From assembly GCF_021495345.1 (NCBI RefSeq), contig NZ_CP099397.1, positions 806,001 through 870,000 on the forward strand: a stretch of DNA of 64,000 nt. Direction: 5' to 3'. Shown one piece after another: positions 30,024 to 39,581 of this stretch. The translations under genes and the position numbers were made by a program. The DNA is from Pseudomonas hydrolytica. GTDB lineage: Bacteria > Pseudomonadota > Gammaproteobacteria > Pseudomonadales > Pseudomonadaceae. The first letter of the stretch is position 1; each line of letters begins with the position of its first letter. The notes under the pieces were generated by a model. That model saw only the letters and a list, made by a program, of their open reading frames with translations, was not told where the DNA came from and searched no databases.

Positions 30024-32357
30024 GTGCTGACCATGCCATTCAAACGCTGGCGGCGTTGGCTGCTGATCCTCCTGCTTCCCCTCGCCCTGCTCTGGCTGGC
30101 CGACCGCCTGTTCCCGCTGCCCCTGCCCGAAGACGACCTGGCGCGCGTGGTGCTGGCCGAAGACGGCACGCCGCTGTGGCGTTTCGCCGACCGCGACGGC
30201 GTGTGGCGCTACCCGGTGACGCCGGGCGAGGTCTCGCCCTATTACCTCGAAGCATTGCTGACCTACGAGGATCGCTGGTTCCGCCAGCACCCCGGCATCA
30301 ACCCGCTGGCGCTCGGGCGTGCGGCCTGGCAGAACCTTACCGGCGGGCGCGTGGTGTCAGGCGGCAGCACGCTGTCGATGCAGGTGGCGCGTCTGCTCGA
30401 TCCGCATGGCCGTGACCTGCCCGGCAAGCTCAAGCAACTGTGGCGCACCGCGCAGCTGGAATGGCACCTGTCCAAGGACGAAATCCTCACCCTGTATCTG
30501 AATCGCGCGCCCTTCGGCGGCACCCTGGAGGGCGTGGCCGCCGCCAGCTGGAGCTATCTGGGCAAGCCGCCGAGCCAACTGACTCGCGCCGACGCCGCGC
30601 TGCTCGCCGTGCTGCCGCAGGCGCCCAGCCGGCTGCGCCCGGACCGTCATCCCGAGCGAGCCCAGGCGGCGCGCGACAAGGTGCTGCGGCGCCTGGGCGA
30701 ATATCAGGTATGGCCGCAGGCGCAGGTCGACGAAGCGCTGGAAGAGCCGGTGTTCCTCGCGCCGCGCCGTGAGCCGAGCCTGGCACCCCTGCTGGCGCGG
30801 CGGTTGAATCGCGCCGGCAGCCCGCCGGTGATTCGCACCACGCTGGATGCGGGTTTGCAGCTGCGTCTGGAGGATCTGCTGCTGGGCTGGCGCGCGCGCC
30901 TGCCGGAGCGTACCTCGGCGGCGATCCTGGTGGTGGAGCACGAAAGCATGGCCGTGCGCGCCTACCTGGGCTCGGTGGATATCGCTGACACGTCGCGCTT
31001 CGGTCACGTCGACATGGTGCGCGCCCTGCGCTCGCCCGGCTCGACGCTCAAGCCCTTCCTCTACGGCATGGCCCTGGATGCCGGGCTGATCCACTCCGAA
31101 TCGCTGCTGCAGGACGTGCCGCGGCATTACGGCGACTACCGTCCCGGCAACTTCGCCGCCGGCTTCGTCGGCCCGGTGTCGGCCAGCGAGGCGCTGGCCA
31201 CCTCGCTGAACCTGCCGGCCGTGCAGCTGCTCGAAGCCTACGGACCGAAGCGTTTTGCCGGCGAGCTGCGCAGCGCGGGGCTGCCGATCCGTCTGCCGGC
31301 GCTGGCCGAGCCCAACCTGGCGCTGATTCTCGGCGGCGGCGGCGCGCGTCTGGAATCGTTGCTGGCCGGTTACAGCGCCTTCGCGCGTGGTGGCATGGCG
31401 GCCCGTCCACGCCTGCAGCCAGAAGATGAACTGCGCGAGCGCCGTTTGCTGTCCCCCGGTTCGGCCTGGATCATCCGGCGCATTCTCAGCGGCCAGGCGC
31501 GCCCGGATCGTGACCCGCGCGCACAGCTGGCGCAGCGCCCGACCCTGGCCTGGAAGACCGGCACCAGTTACGGCTTTCGCGATGCCTGGGCCATCGGCGT
31601 CGGCCCGCGCCATCTGATCGGCATCTGGATCGGCCGCCCGGACGGCACCCCGGTGCCCGGCCAGTTCGGTCTGGCTTCCGCCGCGCCGCTGCTGTTGCAG
31701 GTGCATGATCTGCTGGTCAATCGCGACAGTCAGCGCGGCATCGCTGCGCCGGCCGATCCGCAGCCGGCCGAGGTCGGCGTGGCCGCCATCTGCTGGCCGC
31801 TGGGCCAGCCGATGAGCAAGGACGACCCCAACTGCCGACGCCTGCGCTTCGCCTGGACGCTCGAGGGCACCACGCCGCCTACCTTGCAGGCAGCCGATCA
31901 GCCGGTGGGCAGCGGTCTGCGCGAGCGCTACTGGGTCAATGCCGAAGGCCGACGCGTCGGTCCCGGCTGCGCCGGTGCACAGATGCGCGAGCTGCTGCTG
32001 TGGCCGGCGCCGCTGGAGCCCTGGCTGCCGCGGCGCGAGCGACGTGCCGCTCGTCTGCCCCTGGCCGATGCACACTGCCCGCCGCCAGCGCAGGCGCAAC
32101 CGGCGCCGCTGACCATCGTCGGGGTGCGCCAGGGCGAGCGTCTGCGTCAGCCGCAGGTCGGCGGCGAGGCGCTGCGCCTGAGCCTTTCCGCCCTGGGCGG
32201 CAGCGGCCGGCGCTGGTGGTTCGTCGACGGTCGGCCGCTGGGCGACAGCGCGATGGATGCACCTTTCAGTCATGCCTTCGAACCCGGGCAGCATCAGCTC
32301 AGCGTGCTCGACGAGGCGGGTCAGACCGCCCGTGTGCAGTTCGAGGTGACGCGTTGA
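30024..32357 (+). CDS. pbpC: Penicillin-binding protein 1C
   Basis: The 777-residue protein has an N-terminal membrane helix, a GT51 transglycosylase domain (EDRWFRQHPGINPLALGRA, GGSTLSMQVAR), a transpeptidase domain with Ser340 in STLK, SLN and KTG motifs, and the C-terminal BiPBP_C domain. It is a bifunctional peptidoglycan synthase thought to repair walls when the macroglobulin partner signals a breach. The start is uncertain: GTG at 30024 has GGGAG three bases away, while ATG at 30033 has it twelve bases away. The catalytic motifs are intact. Confidence 0.94.
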   Translation: MLTMPFKRWRRWLLILLLPLALLWLADRLFPLPLPEDDLARVVLAEDGTPLWRFADRDGVWRYPVTPGEVSPYYLEALLTYEDRWFRQHPGINPLALGRAAWQNLTGGRVVSGGSTLSMQVARLLDPHGRDLPGKLKQLWRTAQLEWHLSKDEILTLYLNRAPFGGTLEGVAAASWSYLGKPPSQLTRADAALLAVLPQAPSRLRPDRHPERAQAARDKVLRRLGEYQVWPQAQVDEALEEPVFLAPRREPSLAPLLARRLNRAGSPPVIRTTLDAGLQLRLEDLLLGWRARLPERTSAAILVVEHESMAVRAYLGSVDIADTSRFGHVDMVRALRSPGSTLKPFLYGMALDAGLIHSESLLQDVPRHYGDYRPGNFAAGFVGPVSASEALATSLNLPAVQLLEAYGPKRFAGELRSAGLPIRLPALAEPNLALILGGGGARLESLLAGYSAFARGGMAARPRLQPEDELRERRLLSPGSAWIIRRILSGQARPDRDPRAQLAQRPTLAWKTGTSYGFRDAWAIGVGPRHLIGIWIGRPDGTPVPGQFGLASAAPLLLQVHDLLVNRDSQRGIAAPADPQPAEVGVAAICWPLGQPMSKDDPNCRRLRFAWTLEGTTPPTLQAADQPVGSGLRERYWVNAEGRRVGPGCAGAQMRELLLWPAPLEPWLPRRERRAARLPLADAHCPPPAQAQPAPLTIVGVRQGERLRQPQVGGEALRLSLSALGGSGRRWWFVDGRPLGDSAMDAPFSHAFEPGQHQLSVLDEAGQTARVQFEVTR

Positions 32358-32425
32358 GCGGCCACCCCAGATGGCGTTTTGCTGGCTAAACTCAGCAGGC
32401 AGAGTTCGCACGGGTGATACGAGCG

Positions 32426-33193
32426 ATGACTGGGTTGTTGCGCCTGCTGCTGTTGTCGCTGCTTTGTGCCGAACTCTCGGCGACGGAGCTGGTGCTCTAT
32501 ACGGAAGAGAATCCGCCCATCAACTTCAGCCAGGCCGGTGAGCCTGACGGCATGGCCGTCGAGGTGGTCCGGGAGCTGCTGCAGCGCACCGACAGCCGCG
32601 CGCAGATTCTCAGCGTGCCCTGGGCGCGCGGCTACCGGATGGCGACCACCCAGCCCGACGTCGGCCTGTTCGTGACGGTGCGCACCCCCGAGCGCGAGAC
32701 GCTGTTCCGCTGGGTCGGGCCGATCATCAGTACCCGCACCAGTCTGTACGCCCGCAGTGGCGAGGCGCTGCCGGTCACCAGTCTGGAAGAGGCCCGGCAA
32801 CTGGGGCGCATCGCCGTGCCGCGTGACTGGTATTCGCATCAGGTGCTGGTGCGGCTGGGGTTCAGCAACCTGGAGCTGGTGCCGAAACCCCACGAAATGG
32901 TGCGCATGACCCTGCTGGGGCGGGTGCCTCTGATGGTCTACGAGGACCAGTTGCTGCCGGGCCTGCTGCAGGAGGTGGGCGCGGCGCCGGATGCCCTGCA
33001 ACATGTGCATACCTTCATGCGCACCAGCAGCTATATCGCCTTCTCCCTCGGCACCGACCCGGTGCTGGTGCAGCGCTGGCAGGCGGAACTCGACGCGATG
33101 AAGCACGACGGCAGCTTCGCGCGCATCCATCTGCGCTGGTTTCCCGATGAGCCGCCCGCGGGATTGCTGGCCGATCAGGACCTGCTGCCGTGA
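32426..33193 (+). CDS. Periplasmic solute-binding protein, family 3 like
   Basis: The 255-residue protein starts with a signal peptide (MTGLLRLLLLSLLCAELSA). The mature part begins ELVLYTEENPPINF and continues as a two-lobed SBP_bac_3-type fold (GMAVEVVRELLQRT, VPWARGYRMA). No permease or ATPase gene is near, so it may serve a receptor or act alone; many Pseudomonas paralogues are orphan. A GTG four codons upstream (32414) is an alternative start. It lies between pbpC and a chemoreceptor, with 147 bases to the latter. Ligand unknown. Confidence 0.8.
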   Translation: MTGLLRLLLLSLLCAELSATELVLYTEENPPINFSQAGEPDGMAVEVVRELLQRTDSRAQILSVPWARGYRMATTQPDVGLFVTVRTPERETLFRWVGPIISTRTSLYARSGEALPVTSLEEARQLGRIAVPRDWYSHQVLVRLGFSNLELVPKPHEMVRMTLLGRVPLMVYEDQLLPGLLQEVGAAPDALQHVHTFMRTSSYIAFSLGTDPVLVQRWQAELDAMKHDGSFARIHLRWFPDEPPAGLLADQDLLP

Positions 33194-33294
33194 ATGACCG
33201 GGGCCGACCGCACGTCTGAAAACGACGGATTGCCCCTTATTTCTTGCCCCTGAGCGCCGATACGGTTTGCGCGTGGTCTTGTCTGTAATATTGT

Positions 33295-33310
33295 GGACAC
33301 AATTGTATCC
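33295..33310. promoter_or_regulatory. Palindrome GGACACAATTGTATCC upstream of chemoreceptor
   Basis: Fourteen of 16 bases are symmetric (GGAxACAATTGTxTCC). It lies 30 bases before the start codon, in an AT-rich stretch likely to contain the promoter. ATTGT/ACAAT symmetry is typical of GntR-type or similar operators; no regulator is assigned. Confidence 0.35.
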
Positions 33311-33340
33311 AATGTGTCTGGCGAACTTCTGGAGTGCCCT

Positions 33341-35272
33341 ATGCTTCTATGGCAACGCAGTATTCAGTGGCAGTTGATACTCAGCATGGGCGCTGCCCTG
33401 CTGGCCAGTATTCTGATCGTCGTGGGCATCTACTCGGCGGTGGTCAATCGTCTGACCGAGCGCTACCTGATCGAAGAGGCGTTACCGGCGCGGGTGCTGG
33501 CGATCCGCAACGATCTGGAACGCGTGCTCACCGCACCGATCACCGCCAACGCCTCGATTGCCGAGAACAGCCTGGTGCAGGACTGGCTGGCCGCCGGTGA
33601 AGACGCTGCGCGACGCGACGAGTTCGCTCGCTACCTGGAAGGCGTGCGTGCCCAGCAGAACGCCATGACCACCTCCATCGTCGCCCTGGCCAGCGGCAAC
33701 TACACCACCGGTGAAGGGCTGATGCGCACCCTCGACCGCAGTCAGGCAGAGAACCAGTGGTTCTATCGCCTGGTCGACAGCGACCGCGACCGCGTGCTGG
33801 AGATCGATATCGACAAGACCACGCGCCTGCCCACGCTGTTCATCAATCAGCGCATCAGGCAGGGCGGCAAGACGCTCGGTGTGTCCGGGCTGGGCTACAA
33901 CCTGGCGGACATGTCGAAGATGATCAGCGAGTTCCGTTTCGGCACGCGCGGCCAGGTGTTTCTGATCGACAGCCAGGGCAACGTCAAGGTGCACCCGCGC
34001 ACGGAGCTGAGCGGCAGCGGCAGGCTCGTTGAGCTGTTCGGCGCCGACGCCGGCCGCCAGGTGCTGGCTGGCGACAGCCGTGCGGTGCGCTTCGAGCGCG
34101 ACGGCGAAACCTTTCTCGCCGTGGCGCAGAAGTTCGCCAGCCTGGACTGGCTGCTGGTCAGCGAGGTGCCGGAGGCGGAGATCTATGCCGAGGCGCGTCA
34201 GGCGCTGCTGCTGACCAGCCTGATCGGCGTCGCCGTGGCGCTGCTGTTCCTCGGCCTGGTGGTATTGCTGGCGCGCGGGCTGGTGCGGCCGATTCGCCAG
34301 GTCACCCAGGCGCTGGTGGAAATCGGCGGCGGTGGCGGCGACCTGACCCGTCGGCTGGATGAGTCGCGCGCCGACGAGCTGGGTGACCTGGCCCGCGGCT
34401 TCAATCGTTTCCTGGGCAGCCAGCGCGAGCTGATCGGCGACGTGCTGGCCACCAGCGAACGCCTGCGCACGGCGGTCGCGCAGGTGGCGCAGGTGGTGGA
34501 GAACACCGCCGGGCGCGCCGGGCAGCAGCAGGAAATGACCGATATGGTGGCCACGGCCGTGCACGAGATGGGCCTGACCGTGCAGGAGATCGCGCGCAAC
34601 GCCAGCAATGCCGCGCAGTCCTCGCACACGGCGCGTGACGAGGCGAAGACCGCCCGCCAGGTGGTGGGGCAATCCATCGCCCATATCGAGCGGATGTCCG
34701 CCGATATCGGCAGCGCCGCCGAGGCGGTGGCCGAGCTGGCCGAGCAGGTCGCCTCCATCGACCAGGTGCTGGCGGTGATCCGCGGCATCTCCGAGCAGAC
34801 CAATCTGCTGGCGCTCAACGCCGCCATCGAAGCGGCGCGGGCCGGCGAGATGGGCCGCGGTTTCGCCGTGGTCGCCGACGAGGTGCGCACCCTGGCCAGC
34901 CGTACCCAGGCTTCCACCGACGAGATCCAGCAGATGATCCAGCGCCTCAAGCAGGGCGCCGACACCGCGGTGAGCTCCATGCACGCGGGGCAGGCGGCGA
35001 CCGGTACCGGGGTCGAGGCCAGCCAGCGTACCGGGCAGTCGCTCGGCGCGATCACCGAGCAGGTCGAGCGCATCAGCGACATGAACACCCAGGTAGCGGC
35101 GGCGACCGAGGAGCAGAGCTCGGTGACCGAGGAAATCAACCGCAACGTGCAGGGCATCGCCGACCTGGCGCATGCCACTACAGGCGAAGTGCGAGCCTGC
35201 CGCGAGGATTGCCAGACCCTGCGTCGCCTGGCCGATGACCTGGCCGGACAGATGGGCAAGTTCAGGCTTTGA
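33341..35272 (+). CDS. Methyl-accepting chemotaxis protein with Cache-type sensor
   Basis: The 643-residue protein starts [21 protein letters not shown], with GGAG before the ATG. A periplasmic domain (about 35-290) looks like a double Cache ([22 protein letters not shown]). A second membrane helix lies near 295-320, then HAMP, then a signalling hairpin with [24 protein letters not shown]. It should sense an extracellular ligand and signal to CheA. Ligand class is unknown. No CheR-docking tail is present. It converges with the diguanylate cyclase gene across 48 bases. Confidence 0.9.
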   Translation: MLLWQRSIQWQLILSMGAALLASILIVVGIYSAVVNRLTERYLIEEALPARVLAIRNDLERVLTAPITANASIAENSLVQDWLAAGEDAARRDEFARYLEGVRAQQNAMTTSIVALASGNYTTGEGLMRTLDRSQAENQWFYRLVDSDRDRVLEIDIDKTTRLPTLFINQRIRQGGKTLGVSGLGYNLADMSKMISEFRFGTRGQVFLIDSQGNVKVHPRTELSGSGRLVELFGADAGRQVLAGDSRAVRFERDGETFLAVAQKFASLDWLLVSEVPEAEIYAEARQALLLTSLIGVAVALLFLGLVVLLARGLVRPIRQVTQALVEIGGGGGDLTRRLDESRADELGDLARGFNRFLGSQRELIGDVLATSERLRTAVAQVAQVVENTAGRAGQQQEMTDMVATAVHEMGLTVQEIARNASNAAQSSHTARDEAKTARQVVGQSIAHIERMSADIGSAAEAVAELAEQVASIDQVLAVIRGISEQTNLLALNAAIEAARAGEMGRGFAVVADEVRTLASRTQASTDEIQQMIQRLKQGADTAVSSMHAGQAATGTGVEASQRTGQSLGAITEQVERISDMNTQVAAATEEQSSVTEEINRNVQGIADLAHATTGEVRACREDCQTLRRLADDLAGQMGKFRL

Positions 35273-35320
35273 ACGGCGGCGGCCGGGTAGGCGTGCCGCG
35301 CGATCCGCAATCAGCGGGTC

Positions 35321-36448
35321 TCAGTGATCAGCCGCAACCAGACGGTTGCGGCCTTCGCGCTTGGCTCGGTAGAGGGCGCTGTCGACGCGCTTGAAAAAGG
35401 CGTCGGCATCGCTGTCCTGGCGTTTGTCGAAACTGCCGACGCCGAGGCTGGTGGTCAGTTTCAGGCGCTGGTCGGCCAGTTGCAGTCCTTCGCTTTCCAG
35501 CTCCTGGCGAAAGCGCTCGGCCATTTCCCGGGCCTGGGCCAGGGTGGTGCCGGGCAGCAGCACGCCGAATTCCTCGCCGCCCAGGCGCAACAGCGCGTCG
35601 CCGTCACGGCGAAACACCTGGCGCATGCGTTCGGCGAAGGCACTCAGACAGGCGTCGCCACCGGCGTGGCCGTGCTCATCGTTGACCTTCTTGAAGAAGT
35701 CGATGTCCAGCAGCACCAGCGACAGCGGCTCGCCCTGACGCAGGGCATTGGCCACCAGGCTGGGGAACAGGTTGTTGAACTGATAGCGGTTGCCCAGCTG
35801 GGTCAGGCTGTCGGTGCGGCTGAGCAGATCGAGCTGGCTCTGCTGCTCCAGCAGTTTCAACTCCAGCTCCAGGGTGGCGCGGTATTCCCGGTGATTGCGG
35901 CCGAGCACCAGAATCAGATAGCCGAGGTAGCAGGTCAGGGTGATCAGCATGGCGTGCATGCTCTGCCAGTTCAGCGCCATGACCGCCAGGCCGGGCAGGT
36001 AGAGCAGGGCCAGCGCCAACAGTGCACGGCCGCGGCGCATGGCGAAGTTGAAGGTCATTGCGGTGCTGAAGGCCACCGTGGCCAGGGTGGCGATCAGCTC
36101 CGAGTCGTCGTACTCGCTGCGGTACAGCACCCAGGCGTGGGCCTGGCCCCAGCACAGGGCGGTGAGCAGGATCAGCCCCCAGTGGTGATCCAGCCAGCGC
36201 TGCAGTTGCACCGGGCTGTCGAGGCCGTGCGGACGATGCAGCAGGCGCGCCGTGAGCAGCGCGGCGAACAGGATGGAGCCGAGCAGACCGCTGGCCAGCA
36301 GGCTGCCGGGCGAGGCGCTGAAACCCCAGGTGAGCAGCCAGGCGAGCAGGTAGAAGAAGCCGCCCAGGCGAGTGCGGATGCGCGTGTCGTCCACTTCGCG
36401 CCACAGGGCGAAGGTGTTGGGCTGGCGCGGTACTTCGGCGTCGGTCAT
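35321..36448 (-). CDS. Membrane-bound diguanylate cyclase
   Basis: The 375-residue protein has about six membrane helices in residues 25-185, a short coiled-coil linker (LELELKLLEQQSQLDLLSR) and a GGDEF domain with the active motif GGEEF. RDGD five residues before the motif is an RxxD inhibitory site. It should make cyclic-di-GMP at the inner membrane in response to an unknown signal. The 161 bases upstream hold no gene. Which swimming or biofilm system it serves cannot be told. Confidence 0.9.
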   Translation of the reverse strand: MTDAEVPRQPNTFALWREVDDTRIRTRLGGFFYLLAWLLTWGFSASPGSLLASGLLGSILFAALLTARLLHRPHGLDSPVQLQRWLDHHWGLILLTALCWGQAHAWVLYRSEYDDSELIATLATVAFSTAMTFNFAMRRGRALLALALLYLPGLAVMALNWQSMHAMLITLTCYLGYLILVLGRNHREYRATLELELKLLEQQSQLDLLSRTDSLTQLGNRYQFNNLFPSLVANALRQGEPLSLVLLDIDFFKKVNDEHGHAGGDACLSAFAERMRQVFRRDGDALLRLGGEEFGVLLPGTTLAQAREMAERFRQELESEGLQLADQRLKLTTSLGVGSFDKRQDSDADAFFKRVDSALYRAKREGRNRLVAADH

Positions 36449-36609
36449 GGTCGTGGCCCGCCTTGCCTGACGGCCGCCTCCGGTGCGGCGCAGGCGAGGG
36501 CAGCACCTTCTCCCGAAAATATTTTGTGATCACAGGAACTGCTTGCTCGAGCATAACGCCTTTTGCGCAGACGCAGGATGTCTAATTGCCAGTAGCTGTT
36601 CGCCATTCG

Positions 36610-37059
36610 TCAGCCGCGGCGGATCAGCCAGATACCGGCCACGATCAGCAGCAGCCCGGCCACCTTGCCGAGGGTCACCGGCGATTCGCGAAAGCCGGCC
36701 CAGCCGAAATGGTCGAGGGTGATGGCCATGGCCAGCTGGCCGGCGATCACCAGCACCATGAACAGCAGCGCACCGACCCGCGGCCCGGCGAAGGCGGCGG
36801 TGGCGATGAAGAAGGCGCCGAGCAGACCGCCGCTCCAGTGCCACCAGCTCAGTTCCCTCAGTGCGCCCAGGCCGGGCATTTCGCGCTGGCTGAGGGTCAT
36901 CAGCAGCAGCGCCAGGCCGCCCACGCTGAAGGAGATCAACGCCGCGGCCAGCACGCTGGCGAGATGGCGGGCAAGCTGGCCGTTGATGCCGGCCTGCAGC
37001 GGCAGCACGGCGCCGGCGATGAATGGCAGGGCGAGCAGCCAGCCGCTGACATGATTCAT
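36610..37059 (-). CDS. DMT family transporter, YdcZ (DUF606) type
   Basis: The 149-residue protein starts MNHVSGWLLALPFIAGAVLP, with CTGGAG upstream. Five hydrophobic helices and the QAGINGQLARH loop mark the EamA/DUF606 half-size transporters. These probably work as dimers; substrate is unknown. It lies 36 bases downstream of the acetyltransferase gene on the same strand. A longer start at 37080 lacks a ribosome site. Confidence 0.85.
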   Translation of the reverse strand: MNHVSGWLLALPFIAGAVLPLQAGINGQLARHLASVLAAALISFSVGGLALLLMTLSQREMPGLGALRELSWWHWSGGLLGAFFIATAAFAGPRVGALLFMVLVIAGQLAMAITLDHFGWAGFRESPVTLGKVAGLLLIVAGIWLIRRG

Positions 37060-37095
37060 GGGCAACTCCAGAAAGGACAAGCGAGATGAAGGGCG

Positions 37096-37581
37096 TTACG
37101 GCAGAGGCTTTTCCAGTTGCACCAAGGCGACGCGGCTGCCATCGGGCGCGCGGCGCTCGACGATGCCGACGGCGTTGTAGCCCAGGCGGCTGTAGAGCAG
37201 CAGGCCGCCGGCATTGGCGTTGAAGCAGGAAACCTTCATCAGCGGCACCTTGTAGCGCTCGCGTGCGAGATTTTCCATCACCTCCACCAGGTACTGCGCC
37301 ACGCCCTGGCCGCGTGCCCAGGGCGCCACCATCAGGTTGCCCAGGGCGCAGAATTCGCCATGCTGCCATTGGTAGAAGTTGGCGAAGCCGGCGATCCTGC
37401 CGCCGAGTTCGACCACGGTGCTGTCGCGGCGCTCGGCGATGGCGGCGGCGAGCTGGCCGACGTTCAGCGGCCAGACGGCCTTGGGGTAGCAGAAGAACAG
37501 TTCCTCGGCGTTTTGCGGGAAGCCGACCACTTCGCCAAGGTCGGCGGCCGTGGCCGGGCGGTGCTGCAGGTTTGCGTTCAA
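37096..37581 (-). CDS. GNAT family N-acetyltransferase
   Basis: The 161-residue protein has the acetyl-CoA-binding GNAT motif A (LMVAPWARGQGVAQYLVEVM) and the later FNANAGGLLLYSRLGY segment. The acceptor is unknown. It stands 16 bases downstream of a DUF4136 lipoprotein gene and 36 bases before the YdcZ transporter gene, so all may be one transcript. Nothing suggests a specific role. Confidence 0.88.
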   Translation of the reverse strand: MNANLQHRPATAADLGEVVGFPQNAEELFFCYPKAVWPLNVGQLAAAIAERRDSTVVELGGRIAGFANFYQWQHGEFCALGNLMVAPWARGQGVAQYLVEVMENLARERYKVPLMKVSCFNANAGGLLLYSRLGYNAVGIVERRAPDGSRVALVQLEKPLP

Positions 37582-37597
37582 GCGGGATGATCCTTGT

Positions 37598-38152
37598 TCA
37601 GCGCGGTGGATATTGCGAGAGCACCTGAGTGACGGTTTCGCGGATCGCCCGTTCGCGTTCCGCCGGGCTGGGCGGCTGGCTGCGCATCACCTGCTCACCG
37701 CTGCCACGCCAGACCAGCTTGCCGTCGCGGGCGTCGTACAGATCGATCTGCAGGGTGGCGACCTTGTAGTCCACGCGGCGCGTTTCGGTGAAGGCCGGGC
37801 CGCCCCAATACCCTCCCCAGTAGCCGCCCCAGCCACCGCCGTACTGGGTGGTGATCTGGTCCTGGCGCTCGTCGACGATCAGCACGCTCTGCACCTTCAG
37901 GTCGCCCTGGCCATCGGCCGCCTGGCGCAGACCGCGCTGGTCGAGCTGTTCGGCCACGGCCTGGCTGATGCGGGCCTCGGTGATGTCGCTTTTCAGGCGG
38001 GCATCGTCGGGTTGATAGGCCAGCCGCTGCTCCATCCAGCTCCAGCTGCGGTAGGCGGCGAAGTCGCGGCTGGGGTCGAAGTCGCGCTCCAGGCTGACGC
38101 TGGCGCAGCCGCTCAGCAGCAGGGCGAGGAGCAGGTAGGGCAGGGTACGCAT
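37598..38152 (-). CDS. DUF4136 lipoprotein with Trp-Gly-Tyr repeat
   Basis: The 184-residue protein has a signal peptide with lipobox LLSGC (Cys16). The DUF4136 pattern is clear: DFDPSRDFAAYRSWSW near the start and KLVWRGSGEQVM near the end. An unusual GGGWGGYWGGYWGGP stretch lies in the middle. Ribosome site CGGAGAG precedes the ATG. It lies 22 bases downstream of a second DUF4136 gene, so the two are a tandem pair. Function is unknown; outer-membrane anchoring is inferred. Confidence 0.88.
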   Translation of the reverse strand: MRTLPYLLLALLLSGCASVSLERDFDPSRDFAAYRSWSWMEQRLAYQPDDARLKSDITEARISQAVAEQLDQRGLRQAADGQGDLKVQSVLIVDERQDQITTQYGGGWGGYWGGYWGGPAFTETRRVDYKVATLQIDLYDARDGKLVWRGSGEQVMRSQPPSPAERERAIRETVTQVLSQYPPR

Positions 38153-38174
38153 GATGCTCTCCGGAAGCAGTCGA

Positions 38175-38756
38175 TCAATAGGGAGGGTAGCCGTCGAGGG
38201 CGGCGCGGATGGCCGCGCGCATGGCATCGGCCTGCGCCGCCTGGTCCTTGCCGGCGACGGCTTCGCCGCTGCCTGACCAGACCACCTGATGGTCGCGTGG
38301 GTCGATCAGCTCGATGCGCACCACCGCCACTCTCTGCTCGTAGGTGCGGACGATGGGCACGCTGCCGTAGGCGCCGTAACGGCGATCCCAGTGGCTGCCG
38401 GTGCCATAGTAGCCGCCGACGTTGTCCTGGTACTGACGCAGACGGGTTTCCTGGCTGATGTAGGCGCGGACCAGCAGGTCGCCGGGGCCGTTGAGCGCCG
38501 GACGCAGGCCGTATTGATCGAGACCGGCGCTGACGCTGTCTGCCAACTGCTCGCCGCCGGGGGCGCGGCCGTCCAGCCAGCTCCAGCTGCGGTAGCGGCC
38601 GTAGTCTCGCGGTGGCGCGGGGTAGGCGCTGCGGTCGAAGGTGCTGGCAGCGCCAGGCGGCGCCGGCGGCATCGGCAGCGATTCGGCCTGGTAGGGGTTC
38701 TGGCTCTGGCAGGCCACCAGCAGCGGCAGGATGAACAAGGTTATGGCGGTGCGCAT
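38175..38756 (-). CDS. DUF4136 lipoprotein, second copy
   Basis: The 193-residue protein has a lipobox LLVAC (Cys16) and the same DUF4136 landmarks as its neighbour ([27 protein letters not shown]; ending in DGYPPY). The Gly-rich middle is replaced by a Tyr/Gly stretch ([20 protein letters not shown]). The pair probably arose by an old tandem duplication, since both keep the Tyr-Arg-Ser-Trp-Ser-Trp motif but differ elsewhere. Function is unknown. Confidence 0.88.
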   Translation of the reverse strand: MRTAITLFILPLLVACQSQNPYQAESLPMPPAPPGAASTFDRSAYPAPPRDYGRYRSWSWLDGRAPGGEQLADSVSAGLDQYGLRPALNGPGDLLVRAYISQETRLRQYQDNVGGYYGTGSHWDRRYGAYGSVPIVRTYEQRVAVVRIELIDPRDHQVVWSGSGEAVAGKDQAAQADAMRAAIRAALDGYPPY

Positions 38757-38831
38757 GGTCGTCTCCGTGGTCGCGCGCGACTTCCCCGATGGCTTCAGGC
38801 TACGCCGGGCTGCCGGCTTCGTCCAATGCGC

Positions 38832-39581
38832 TCAAAGGGGCCGGCAGACCCAGTGCAGGTAGCGGCCGAGGCCGGCGAAGGTGGGGTGGCGGCGGTGCGC
38901 CAGCTCCATTTCCAGCAGGTCGATGAGCTCGGCCTTGGCCTGAAATTCCTGCGGCATGTAGTCGTGAAACACGCGCACGCCGCTACGGCTTTCGACCTGC
39001 CAGTGCTCGCCGAGTTGCGTGGCCAGCTCGCGCGGGTCGAGCGGGCGTTGCGGGGTCAGGCTCTGGCCCTCGCCGGCGAAGCGTTCCTTGCGCAGCTTGC
39101 GAAAATGCCCCTTGAGCAGGTTGCGGTAGATCAGTGCGTCCTTGTTGTAGAAGGCCAGCGACAGCCAGCCGCCCTTGGCCGTCAGCTGGTGCAGCACCGG
39201 CAGGATGGCGCCCGGTTCGGCCAGCCACTCCAGCACGGCGTGGCACAGCACCAGGTCATAGGGCTGATCGAGTCGGCCGAGCAACTCCTGCCAGGGCGCC
39301 TGGATGAAGGTGGCGCGCTGCCCGGCCTCGGCGAAGCGCTGGCGCGCCCCTTCGAGCATGGGCTCGGCGGGTTCGGCCAGGGTGACGTCATGGCCGCGCC
39401 CGGCCAGCCACAGACTCATGTGACCGAGACCGGCACCGACATCCAGCACCCGCAGCGGACGGTCCGGCAGCGCTTCGGCCAGGTCGGCCTGCAACACGGC
39501 CAGGCGGATGGCACCCTTGGCGCCACCGTAGATCTTCTCGGCGAAGCGGGTGGCGAGTTCGTCGAAGTGGCGGTCGCTCAT
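38832..39581 (-). CDS. cmoM: tRNA carboxymethoxyuridine methyltransferase CmoM
   Basis: The 250-residue class I SAM methyltransferase has motif I VLDVGAGLGHMSLWLAG and a post-I acidic LAEPAEPML. It matches the SmtA/CmoM family by length and by CHAVLEWLAEP and QPLRP-like regions. It methylates cmo5U at tRNA position 34 to give mcmo5U. Its ATG overlaps the TGA of the MazG-like gene by four bases, so translation is coupled. A start at 39752 lies in the partner gene and is rejected. SAM-dependent activity is secure; the exact substrate rests on family resemblance. Confidence 0.85.
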   Translation of the reverse strand: MSDRHFDELATRFAEKIYGGAKGAIRLAVLQADLAEALPDRPLRVLDVGAGLGHMSLWLAGRGHDVTLAEPAEPMLEGARQRFAEAGQRATFIQAPWQELLGRLDQPYDLVLCHAVLEWLAEPGAILPVLHQLTAKGGWLSLAFYNKDALIYRNLLKGHFRKLRKERFAGEGQSLTPQRPLDPRELATQLGEHWQVESRSGVRVFHDYMPQEFQAKAELIDLLEMELAHRRHPTFAGLGRYLHWVCRPL

